From JAMLIA01 sp039810005 (GTDB lineage: Bacteria > Chloroflexota > Chloroflexia > Thermomicrobiales > CFX8): 5,690 bases of DNA. The notes below the pieces were generated by a model. It was not told the origin of the DNA, did not search any database, and saw only the letters and a program-made list of their open reading frames with translations. The position numbers were made by a program, and so were the translations under genes. The stretch spans positions 1-5,690 of the forward strand of contig JBDHWD010000165.1 in NCBI GenBank assembly GCA_039810005.1, written 5' to 3'. Shown here piece after piece: positions 1 to 5,660 of the stretch (within the stretch, counting starts at the first letter, position 1; each line of letters opens with the position of its first letter).

Positions 1-70
1 AGGTCTGGATGGCCGTGGATTGTGGCAAGCACGCTCGTGTGCGAGTGCTGGGAAACACCCGGGATGGAGA

Positions 71-101
71 GAGGTTCCGACGTCAGCGACAACGGAACCT
101 C
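71..101 (-). terminator. candidate terminator hairpin after the DppC-type gene
   Basis: Perfect 9-bp inverted repeat GAGGTTCCG (71-79) / CGGAACCTC (93-101) with a 13-base loop, inside which GTC/GAC can add three more pairs. It starts 21 bases past the last operon stop codon. On the minus strand the stem is followed by TCTCTCC, a pyrimidine run and not a true U tract, so intrinsic termination would be weak or aided; it could also be a 3'-end stabiliser. Confidence 0.45.
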
Positions 102-122
102 ACGCTCGGAACGTGTGGATTG

Positions 123-1052
123 CTACACCCGGCGTTGCCGCGGGTCCAGTGCGTAGCGCAGGCCGTCACCGATCAGGTTGAAGCACAGCGCGGTGATGGC
201 GATGATGACGCCCGGCAGCGAAGAGACGTGAGGCGCGACGCTCAGCACCCGGCGGCCCTCGTCAACCATCAGCCCCCACTCGGCGGTCGGTGGCGACACG
301 CCCAGACCGAGGAAGCTCAGGCTGGCGGTGAAGACAACGAGCAATCCGATGATCGTCGTCGCGTACACCAGCACCGGGGCCATCACGTTTGGCAGCATGT
401 GCCGCCCGATAATGCTGGTGAACGGCGCTCCGATCGCGCGGGCGGCGGTGACGTACTCCGAGTGCGCCTGCTCGCGCGTCGCCGTATACGTCATCCGGGT
501 AAGCGGCGCGATCGTCACCAGGGTCGTGGCCAGGATCACCGATCGTGACCCTGGCCCCATTGCGGCGGCGATCGCAATCGCGAGAATGACACTCGGCAGT
601 GCAAAGAGCACGTCCATCAGCCGCATGATGATCGTGTCGATGAATCCGCCGAGATAGCCTGCTGTCAGGCCGAGGAACAGGCTAATGACCGACGCAATCA
701 CCACCGGAATGAGTGCGTTCGGCAGCGAGACACGCCCGCCCCAGATCAGGCGGCTCAGCATGTCCCGTCCCTGGAAGTCCAGGCCGAGGATGTGGCCCTC
801 GGTGCCCATCGGCTCGAGGCGCATCCGCGAATCGCTCGCGATCGGATCGTAGGGGCTGACGAGCGGAGCGAAAATCGCCGCCAGTGCAATGAACAGGATG
901 ACGATCGCGCCGGCCACTGCGGCCTTGTCCTGCGAAAACCCGCGCAGCGCGGCGCGCCAGCCGGATTGTGAGGGACGAAGAGAATCGGAGATGAGTGCGC
1001 GTGCGTCGCGCCCATCCTCCTCGATGGTTGCGCTGCTAGAGCTGAGACTCAC
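123..1052 (-). CDS. ABC transporter permease, DppC/OppC type
   Basis: Second inner-membrane permease, partner of the DppB-type subunit (309 aa, normal length). A polar cytoplasmic N-terminus (1-43) with the OppC_N-like RAALRGFSQDKAAVAGAIVI leads into TM1 (about 44-66). Next comes the outside signature GTEGHILGLDFQGRDMLSRL (83-102) and GGRVSLPNALIPV; TM segments follow at about 112-134, 142-165, 171-186, 225-249 and 279-298. The EAA loop is EYVTAARAIGAPFTSIIGRH (199-218), followed by MLPNVMAP. Late hallmarks are ASLSFLGLGVSPPTAEWG (243-260) and GDGLRYALDPR near the C-terminus. Start GTG 1052 is 5 bases from a very strong GGAGGAGGA that overlaps the upstream stop codon; an ATG at 1056 is out of frame and soon stops. 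Last gene of the operon inside the window; no ATPase gene follows in the 122 bases left. Confidence 0.95.
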   Translation of the reverse strand: MSLSSSSATIEEDGRDARALISDSLRPSQSGWRAALRGFSQDKAAVAGAIVILFIALAAIFAPLVSPYDPIASDSRMRLEPMGTEGHILGLDFQGRDMLSRLIWGGRVSLPNALIPVVIASVISLFLGLTAGYLGGFIDTIIMRLMDVLFALPSVILAIAIAAAMGPGSRSVILATTLVTIAPLTRMTYTATREQAHSEYVTAARAIGAPFTSIIGRHMLPNVMAPVLVYATTIIGLLVVFTASLSFLGLGVSPPTAEWGLMVDEGRRVLSVAPHVSSLPGVIIAITALCFNLIGDGLRYALDPRQRRV

Positions 1053-1057
1053 GCATG

Positions 1058-1066
1058 TCCTCCTCC
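1058..1066 (-). promoter_or_regulatory. Shine-Dalgarno for DppC-type gene overlapping the upstream stop codon
   Basis: GGAGGAGGA on the minus strand, 5 bases before GTG 1052. Its first G is the last base of the TAG stop (1068-1066) of the DppB-type gene, giving TAGGAGGAGGA. This layout suggests translational coupling, which would keep the two permease halves in equal amounts. Confidence 0.82.
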
Positions 1067-2016
1067 TACATCAAACGGATGCGCGGATCGATGACCCCCT
1101 GGAGGACATCGGCGATCAAGTTCAGGGATGTGAAGACAAGGGCGATGAGGACGGTGATCGTCATGATGACCGGCACATCACGTGCGCCGATGCTCGTGTA
1201 GAGCTGTTGGCCCATGCCCGGCCAGGAGAACACGACCTCGGTGATGAGCGATCCGCCCAGCAGATAGCCGGCCTGCAGCGCGACGATCGTGATGAACGTC
1301 GGCATCGCATTCCGCAGTGCGTGGCGCAGGACGACGATGTGTTCGGCGAGTCCCTTCGCGCGTGCCGTGCGCACGAAGTCGAGATTCATGATTTCGAGAA
1401 TCGACGAACGTACTTGCCGGGCTATGACCGCCGCCGGAACCGCTGCTGTCGCGATTGTTGGAAGCACCAGGTGCTTCGCGAGATCAACTAATCCCCCATC
1501 ACCGCGGACGTCGTACATGCCGACGGCTGGGAACCAGCCAAGCTTCAGCGAGAAGATGATCAGCAGCATGATCGCCAGCCAGAACGACGGCAGGCTTGCG
1601 CCGATGATCCCCAGGATGGTCGCTGTGCGGTCTGTTCGCGAGTTCGGTCGCGTGCCGGCGATGACACCGACCGTCAGACCGATAATGACGGCGACCACCA
1701 GTGATGATCCGGCGAGGATGACCGTGTTCGGAAAGCGATCCTTGACGATGCCGAACGCGCTGATGCGGTGCTGGTAGGAGCGTCCAAAGTCACCCTGGAC
1801 AGCGTTGCGCAACCAGTAGACGTACTGGATCGGCATCGGCTTGTCGAGTCCCATGGCGCGGCGAATCTTCTGAATCTGCTCCTCGGGTGCGTTCGACGGC
1901 AACTGTGCGCGCGCAGCGTCTCCGGGTGTGAGATGGACGATCGTGAAGATGAGGATGGAGACGCCGAACAGGACGGCGACCGTCGCTATCAACCGGCGAA
2001 TGATGTATCTGCCCAT
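1066..2016 (-). CDS. ABC transporter permease, DppB/OppB type
   Basis: Inner-membrane permease subunit, one half of the heterodimeric channel of a peptide/nickel-class importer (316 aa, standard length). The N-terminus MGRYIIRRLIATVAVLFGVS (1-20) is the usual DppB opening. TM1 (about 9-30) is followed by a long outside segment (31-97) containing AMGLDKPMPIQYVYWLRN and GDFGRSY. Further TM segments lie at about 98-121, 131-158, 183-203, 240-260 and 283-305. The EAA coupling loop that docks on the ATPase is DFVRTARAKGLAEHIVVLRH (213-232). Other hallmarks are FSWPGMGQ (263-270) and the C-terminus DVLQGVIDPRIRLM. The frame extends upstream to GTG 2058, but those 14 extra residues are not family-like and would lie inside a strong hairpin, so ATG 2016 is chosen. 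Its Shine-Dalgarno is modest (GGAAAGG, about 11 bases upstream). Substrate cannot be inferred from the permease. Confidence 0.95.
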   Translation of the reverse strand: MGRYIIRRLIATVAVLFGVSILIFTIVHLTPGDAARAQLPSNAPEEQIQKIRRAMGLDKPMPIQYVYWLRNAVQGDFGRSYQHRISAFGIVKDRFPNTVILAGSSLVVAVIIGLTVGVIAGTRPNSRTDRTATILGIIGASLPSFWLAIMLLIIFSLKLGWFPAVGMYDVRGDGGLVDLAKHLVLPTIATAAVPAAVIARQVRSSILEIMNLDFVRTARAKGLAEHIVVLRHALRNAMPTFITIVALQAGYLLGGSLITEVVFSWPGMGQQLYTSIGARDVPVIMTITVLIALVFTSLNLIADVLQGVIDPRIRLM

Positions 2017-2042
2017 GCGTCGCACGACCTTTCCGTCTGGAT

Positions 2043-2080
2043 GACCGGTGCCCATCACGCATGCGCGATGGGTACCGGTC
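2043..2080 (-). promoter_or_regulatory. intercistronic hairpin between binding-protein and first permease genes
   Basis: In the minus-strand transcript the arms GACCGGTACCCATC and GATGGGCACCGGTC pair over 14 positions with one A-C mismatch. Between them GCGCATGCGT adds three more pairs around a CATG loop. The element begins 3 bases after the binding-protein stop codon and ends 26 bases before ATG 2016. No U tract follows. Family knowledge: such hairpins in SBP-permease gaps protect the upstream mRNA 3' end or attenuate transcription, keeping binding protein in excess of permease. The structure is seen; that role is inferred. Confidence 0.7.
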
Positions 2081-2083
2081 GGG

Positions 2084-3811
2084 CTATTCGTCGATCCAGA
2101 GTTTGGTCAGGTCATAGTTGACGTTGACCGAGTGGACGAACCCCTTGAGCGATGGCTTCATCAGATGCGGCAGCTTGTCGTGGGTGATCGCAACGAAGGC
2201 GCAGTCTTCGACCATGGCCTTCTCGTTGGCCTTGCGATACAGCTCGTTCGAGGTGGCGGCATCCGTCGCCTCGGATCCGGCGACGAGGAACTCGTCCAGC
2301 TCAACGTTCGGGTTCTCCCGGTTGGTGTAGCCCGCATCTCCGGCGTCCTGCTCGGACCGATAGCGTGACTCAGCCTGGATGTTGACGAAGAAGTTCGTCG
2401 GCATGCCCCAGGCGGTGCCCCACATGATCATGTCGGTGCGCTCGCGGAAGATGATGCCGAGGTAGGTGACCCACTCCGTCAGCTCCAGCTCAAGGTCGAT
2501 CCCGACTTCAGCGAGGTTGTCCTTGATGAACTGCGCGACCGCGCCGGCTTGCGGCCAGCCCGAAGCCGTTGGGACGCCCAGCAGCTTCGTCTTGAAGCCA
2601 TCGGGATAGCCAGCTTCGGCGAGCAGCTCACGCGCCTTATCCGGGTCATAGGGGAAGGGCTTCCAATCCGGGTCGTAGGCCGGCGCACCCGGCGAGAGCA
2701 GGCCATAGGCCGGAATCGCCGAGTTGCGGAACAGGTCGCGTGCGATCGCCTCGCGGTTGATCGCGTAGCTGATCGCCTGGCGAATGCGGACGTCCTTGCC
2801 GTACTCGTTGCGGAACTGGAATCTGTAGTAGGCGACCTGCGGCGTCATGCCATCCGAGTGCGTGAACCCTTCGTCGATGAGGCTCTGGATCACGTCGGGT
2901 GGCGGATCGCTCATCAGATCGATCTCGCCGGTCTGCAACGCGACAACGCGCGCCTGATCCTCAAGGATCGGGCGAATGATGACTTCGTCCAGATACGGCT
3001 TGTCGCCCCAGTAGTCATCGTTGCGCTCGAACTTGGTGCGCTGGCCCTCGACGCGCTCGACGAAACGGAACGGCCCGGTGCCGGATGGGTTGGCCGCGAG
3101 ATTCTCGTTGCCGACCTTCTCAATCTGCGTTGGGCTGGCGATACCGAACCAGTAGTAGTCGCCAATCGTCGACAGGAACTCGGCGACCGGGCGATCGTGT
3201 GTGATCGTCCAGGTAGTCGCGTCCGGCGCGGTCACCTCGGTTGCGTACTGAAACGCGAACTGCCCGTGCCAGGCGGTTTCGTAATAGAACTTGGAGTCTG
3301 CGACGGCCATGCGCTCGTAGTTCGCCATGACCGCGGCGGAATCGAAGTCAGTTCCGTCGTGAAACTTCACGCCTTCGCGAAGCTTGAAGGTCCAGGTCAG
3401 CCCGTCTTCGGTCGCTTCCCAGCTCTCGGCGAGGAGCGGCACGATCTCGGGAGTGCCTTCCGTTGCCGCCAGATCTTTGCGGACAAGGCTCTCGTACATC
3501 ATGGTTGACTGCCGCCAGGCGGCCCAGGCGTTGGTGGTGTGTGGGTCGAGCGCGTCGGCGTCGCCGCCCATGCCCCAGACGAGCGTCCCGCCCGACTTCG
3601 GCTCGCCGGCTTCGGCTTCGCCCTGCGATTCGCTGGAGGCTGTGGCCGTCGGGCCACCTGGAGTCGTTGTGTCATCTTTGCCAAAATCGTCGTCGCCCCC
3701 GCAGGCGGCCAACAGGCTCGGCAGAACGACGGTGCTCAGGCCGGCAAGTGCGCCGAGACGGAGCATGGTGCGGCGTGTGATCCGGTGAGACGACAAGGTG
3801 TGGAGTTCCAC
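2084..3811 (-). CDS. ABC transporter substrate-binding lipoprotein, family 5 (peptide/dipeptide type)
   Basis: Extracytoplasmic receptor that delivers solute to the two permeases encoded downstream (575 aa, normal for SBP_bac_5). The N-terminus has a twin-arginine motif (TRRTMLRLG, residues 12-20), a hydrophobic stretch to about residue 36 and a lipobox LAAC with Cys37, so it is probably a Tat-exported lipoprotein. Residues 38-72 are an acidic, Thr/Ser/Pro/Gly-rich tether. The mature domain begins near SGGTLVWG (73-80). Family-5 hallmarks follow: LAESWEATEDGLTWTFKLR (127-145), then GVKFHDGTDFDSAAV, SGTGPFRF (243-250), DDYWGDKPYLDEV (265-277), VRIRQAISYAINREAI (341-356) and YDPDKARELLAEAGYPDGF (388-406). 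Start: GTG 3811 lies 7 bases after a strong GAGGAG (3824-3819). The second gene of the operon. Family 5 also binds nickel chelates, opines, glycans and other solutes, so 'peptide' is only the default label. Confidence 0.96.
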   Translation of the reverse strand: MELHTLSSHRITRRTMLRLGALAGLSTVVLPSLLAACGGDDDFGKDDTTTPGGPTATASSESQGEAEAGEPKSGGTLVWGMGGDADALDPHTTNAWAAWRQSTMMYESLVRKDLAATEGTPEIVPLLAESWEATEDGLTWTFKLREGVKFHDGTDFDSAAVMANYERMAVADSKFYYETAWHGQFAFQYATEVTAPDATTWTITHDRPVAEFLSTIGDYYWFGIASPTQIEKVGNENLAANPSGTGPFRFVERVEGQRTKFERNDDYWGDKPYLDEVIIRPILEDQARVVALQTGEIDLMSDPPPDVIQSLIDEGFTHSDGMTPQVAYYRFQFRNEYGKDVRIRQAISYAINREAIARDLFRNSAIPAYGLLSPGAPAYDPDWKPFPYDPDKARELLAEAGYPDGFKTKLLGVPTASGWPQAGAVAQFIKDNLAEVGIDLELELTEWVTYLGIIFRERTDMIMWGTAWGMPTNFFVNIQAESRYRSEQDAGDAGYTNRENPNVELDEFLVAGSEATDAATSNELYRKANEKAMVEDCAFVAITHDKLPHLMKPSLKGFVHSVNVNYDLTKLWIDE

Positions 3812-3818
3812 GGGCTAG

Positions 3819-3824
3819 CTCCTC
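3819..3824 (-). promoter_or_regulatory. Shine-Dalgarno for substrate-binding protein gene
   Basis: GAGGAG on the minus strand, 7 bases before GTG 3811. It fixes the GTG start and gives the full Tat/lipoprotein signal; an internal start at Met16 would lose the twin arginines. Confidence 0.8.
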
Positions 3825-3849
3825 GCATCTGTGTGATGGTGTTCGGTGG

Positions 3850-4986
3850 CTACGACAGGAATTTCCAATAGGCCTTTTGCGTGTCCCGGATCCTGGCGAT
3901 TGCGGCCTCGCCACTCTCCCCGACTGTGCTGTACTGTGGCTGGTTCTTGAGCCCGTCAAGCGCCAGTGGTTCGTCAGCGTTCATGCGCTGCTCAGCCAGT
4001 GTCTCGACGATCGCGAGCGTGCAGTACGGCCCGTACAGCTCGCTGTAGCCGCCCTCCTGCAGGATGACCAGCCGACCGTTGGCGTGCTGCTCAGCGATGT
4101 CGATCATTGCCTGCGTCATGCGGCGATATGCTTCGGTAGTCAGGCACATGCGGCCGAGCGGGTCCATCGTGCTGGCGTCCTGCCCGGCGGAGACGAGGAC
4201 GATCTCCGGCTTGAACTCGTCGGCGATCGGGCGAATGATCTGCTCGAACGCGGCCATGTAGGTCGCGTCGCCACTGCCGGGCGGTAACGCGACATTCACG
4301 GTGAAGCCTTCACCTGCGCCGCTGCCGGTCTGCGCAATTTCGCCAAAGCCCGGTGGGTAGAGCTGATCCTGATGCAGCGAGAAGAACAGGACGTTTGGAT
4401 CGTCGTAGAAGGCGTCCTGCGTGCCGTTGCCGTCGTGAACATCCCAGTCGAGCACCAGGACGCGCTTCAGTCCGTGGCGGTTCTGCGCGTGGCGGGCAGC
4501 GATGACGACGTTGTTGAAGATGCAAAAGCCCATGCCCTTGTCGGACATCGCGTGGTGGCCCGGCGGCCGGACGTTGGCGAACGCGCGTCGGACGCGTCCT
4601 TCAACGACGGCATCGACCGCGGCCATGCCACCACCGGCGGCCAGCAGCGCGATGTCGTACGAATCCGGACTGGCTGGTGCGCCCTCGCCGGTGTCTCCGC
4701 CGCCCTCAGCGCAGATCTGCTTCACGCGCTCGACGTACTCCGGCGTGTGATAGACGGTGATGTCCGATTCCTGCGCCGGATACGCAGCGATCTGCGTCAG
4801 ATCCTTTGATAGCCCGGTCATGTCGACGAGGTGCTTTGTCCGCATGACGAGGCGATAGTTCGACGGATGCATGGTGGGCTCAACGAACGGTACCTGTCTG
4901 CCTGAGCCCCAGGCGGTCTGCAGACCGGGGTTGTGCTGAAGGTAGCGATCGTCATAGACGAAGCCGACGGCTGGTTTCGTGCTCAC
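3850..4986 (-). CDS. HDAH-like histone deacetylase superfamily zinc amidohydrolase (class II type)
   Basis: Predicted cytoplasmic Zn-dependent deacetylase of the arginase/deacetylase fold (378 aa, no signal peptide or membrane segment). Seen: RPPGHHA (140-146) with the tandem catalytic His144-His145, GFCIFNN (153-159), DWDVHDGNGTQ (180-190) with zinc ligands Asp182 and His184, SAGQDAS (266-272) with third ligand Asp270, and QEGGYS (310-315) with the transition-state Tyr314. From memory, the Bordetella/Alcaligenes HDAH residues are H142/H143, D180, H182, D268 and Y312; a constant offset of 2 fits well. The catalytic set is therefore complete. Start: the frame opens at GTG 5010, but GAGGGG (5002-4997) sits 10 bases before GTG 4986, and starting there matches the HDAH N-terminus. 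ATG 4995 is only 1 base from that motif. It is the first gene of the operon, 37 bases before the binding-protein gene. Relatives act on acetylpolyamines, acetyl-lysine or other acyl amides; the substrate here is unknown. Family certain, substrate not. Confidence 0.93.
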   Translation of the reverse strand: MSTKPAVGFVYDDRYLQHNPGLQTAWGSGRQVPFVEPTMHPSNYRLVMRTKHLVDMTGLSKDLTQIAAYPAQESDITVYHTPEYVERVKQICAEGGGDTGEGAPASPDSYDIALLAAGGGMAAVDAVVEGRVRRAFANVRPPGHHAMSDKGMGFCIFNNVVIAARHAQNRHGLKRVLVLDWDVHDGNGTQDAFYDDPNVLFFSLHQDQLYPPGFGEIAQTGSGAGEGFTVNVALPPGSGDATYMAAFEQIIRPIADEFKPEIVLVSAGQDASTMDPLGRMCLTTEAYRRMTQAMIDIAEQHANGRLVILQEGGYSELYGPYCTLAIVETLAEQRMNADEPLALDGLKNQPQYSTVGESGEAAIARIRDTQKAYWKFLS

Positions 4987-4996
4987 TGTTCCCATT

Positions 4997-5002
4997 CCCC
5001 TC
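4997..5002 (-). promoter_or_regulatory. Shine-Dalgarno for the HDAH-like gene
   Basis: GAGGGG on the minus strand. The gap is 10 bases to GTG 4986 and 1 base to ATG 4995, while GTG 5010 lies upstream of it and has no such motif. It supports GTG 4986 as start, though the spacing is slightly long. Confidence 0.5.
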
Positions 5003-5013
5003 AATGCCACGTA

Positions 5014-5032
5014 AGCGGTCGCTCAAACCGCT
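5014..5032. promoter_or_regulatory. inverted repeat in the leader of the operon
   Basis: Perfect 6-bp arms AGCGGT / ACCGCT separated by 7 bases, 11 bases upstream of the GAGGGG Shine-Dalgarno of the first gene. It could be a repressor operator or a leader hairpin acting close to the ribosome site. Arms this short can arise by chance, so the call is tentative. Confidence 0.3.
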
Positions 5033-5071
5033 GTGATCTGCCGCGGGTCCTCGAAATCCTTTCGTTTCATG

Positions 5072-5086
5072 CGTATGCCGAATACG
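5072..5086. promoter_or_regulatory. short inverted repeat upstream of the operon
   Basis: CGTAT / ATACG arms with a 5-base spacer, 86 bases before GTG 4986, where a promoter-proximal operator would be expected. Size and centre resemble a dimeric-regulator site, but no known family consensus is recognised. Confidence 0.2.
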
Positions 5087-5156
5087 TCGATCTGGGCGCG
5101 ATCAACCAGGATCCACCTGCACGCACGTTGGGCATGTGATGAGCGACATTGCGTTG

Positions 5157-5190
5157 GCTCGCGGCAGCGCGAGCGTCCTCAGCGTTGAGG
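5157..5190. repeat. two adjacent perfect hairpins
   Basis: First hairpin: GCTCGCG / CGCGAGC, 7 bp with a GCAG loop (5157-5174). Two bases later, second hairpin: CCTCA / TGAGG, 5 bp with a GCGT loop (5177-5190). No U tract follows on either strand, so neither is a normal intrinsic terminator. They may structure a leader RNA of the leftward operon or be remnants of an intergenic element. Confidence 0.45.
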
Positions 5191-5280
5191 TGATGCGGTC
5201 GTCAGGACAACGAGCGACACCAATGGCGGGGCACAGGAGATTCCGCAGGCGCGGATGATTACAGCTATCCGAGTGCTTGC

Positions 5281-5295
5281 CGTGTCAGCGACACG
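5281..5295. repeat. perfect 6-bp inverted repeat with 3-base loop
   Basis: CGTGTC / GACACG around AGC. Another tight palindrome in the same gene-free stretch. On either strand it lacks a U tract; it could be a protein-binding site or an RNA hairpin. Function unknown. Confidence 0.35.
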
Positions 5296-5485
5296 TACAA
5301 GCTTCCTGATCCCGACTCACGACTGTTGCTGGTTTCGAGGCGACGCAGGCGGCAGCATCACATGGGTGTGAATGCTTGTCAATACCTCGGTAGACAGGAG
5401 TCTGGCGATAACGGGACGGAAGCCGTTTCGGGAGATTCGGTGTTGACTCAGAATCACTCGATAAAGGAAATTGTTGTTTCACTTA

Positions 5486-5501
5486 CTGACCAAAATGTCA
5501 G
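5486..5501. promoter_or_regulatory. palindrome in an AT-rich pocket, possible operator
   Basis: CTGAC / GTCAG around CAAAAT, at the edge of the most AT-rich part of the intergenic stretch (about 5460-5500). The 16-base symmetric form suits a dimeric regulator. It lies 160 bases before the possible divergent start at 5661 and about 500 before the operon, so it would more likely serve the rightward gene. Confidence 0.25.
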
Positions 5502-5660
5502 CACCTGCCCGAATGAGATGCCTGCTGCGAGTGCCTGCTCGGCTGGGACATTTCCCGCGCCTGAAGCGGGGCATACTTCTTCGGTCTGGCTGACGAGCAA
5601 GCGAGAGGACGGCGGCTGTGTGCGCAGAGGAAGCGCTGGGGCGGTGTACATGGGCGGGCG

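Larger units (their letters stand above)
4987..5660. other. gene-free stretch upstream of the operon
   Basis: No frame here looks like a real protein. The longest (TTG 5326 to 5664 rightward, and GTG 5482 to 5285 leftward) have weak starts, no Shine-Dalgarno and compositions without domain features. The stretch should hold the operon's promoter, yet no clear -35/-10 pair could be found. Besides the inverted repeats listed separately, there is CCCGC / GCGGG with a 7-base loop at 5554-5570. No tRNA, T-box or familiar riboswitch core was recognised. Confidence 0.55.

Noticed and set aside
28..49. AGCA-CTCG / CGAG-TGCT hairpin near the left end as terminator
   Set aside because: Needs a 2-base bulge and lacks a U tract; the perfect repeat at 71-101 is the better candidate.
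15..122. GTGGATTG occurring at 15-22 and 115-122
   Set aside because: An 8-base direct repeat about 100 bases apart is expected by chance, and nothing resembling an insertion lies between.
9..548. Rightward open frame of 179 codons at the left end
   Set aside because: Mostly antisense to the DppC-type gene; the product is Arg/His/Gln-rich low-complexity text typical of a shadow frame in GC-rich DNA.
2549..3508. Long rightward open frame (319 codons) opposite the binding-protein gene
   Set aside because: It mirrors the codon structure of a clear SBP_bac_5 gene on the other strand; its product is Arg/Val/Leu/Asp-rich with no domain pattern.
5040..5060. CCGCGGGTCC as a T-box or other riboswitch piece
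   Set aside because: Neither the T-box core nor an associated terminator is present, and the downstream genes are not typical T-box targets.
5079..5105. TTGATC / TATTCG as a leftward promoter for the operon
   Set aside because: Spacing is only 15 bases and the -10 match is poor, so it is not better than chance.
5285..5482. Leftward open frame of 65 codons (GTG start)
   Set aside because: No Shine-Dalgarno before the GTG and no recognisable protein features; on the operon strand, but over 290 bases away from it.
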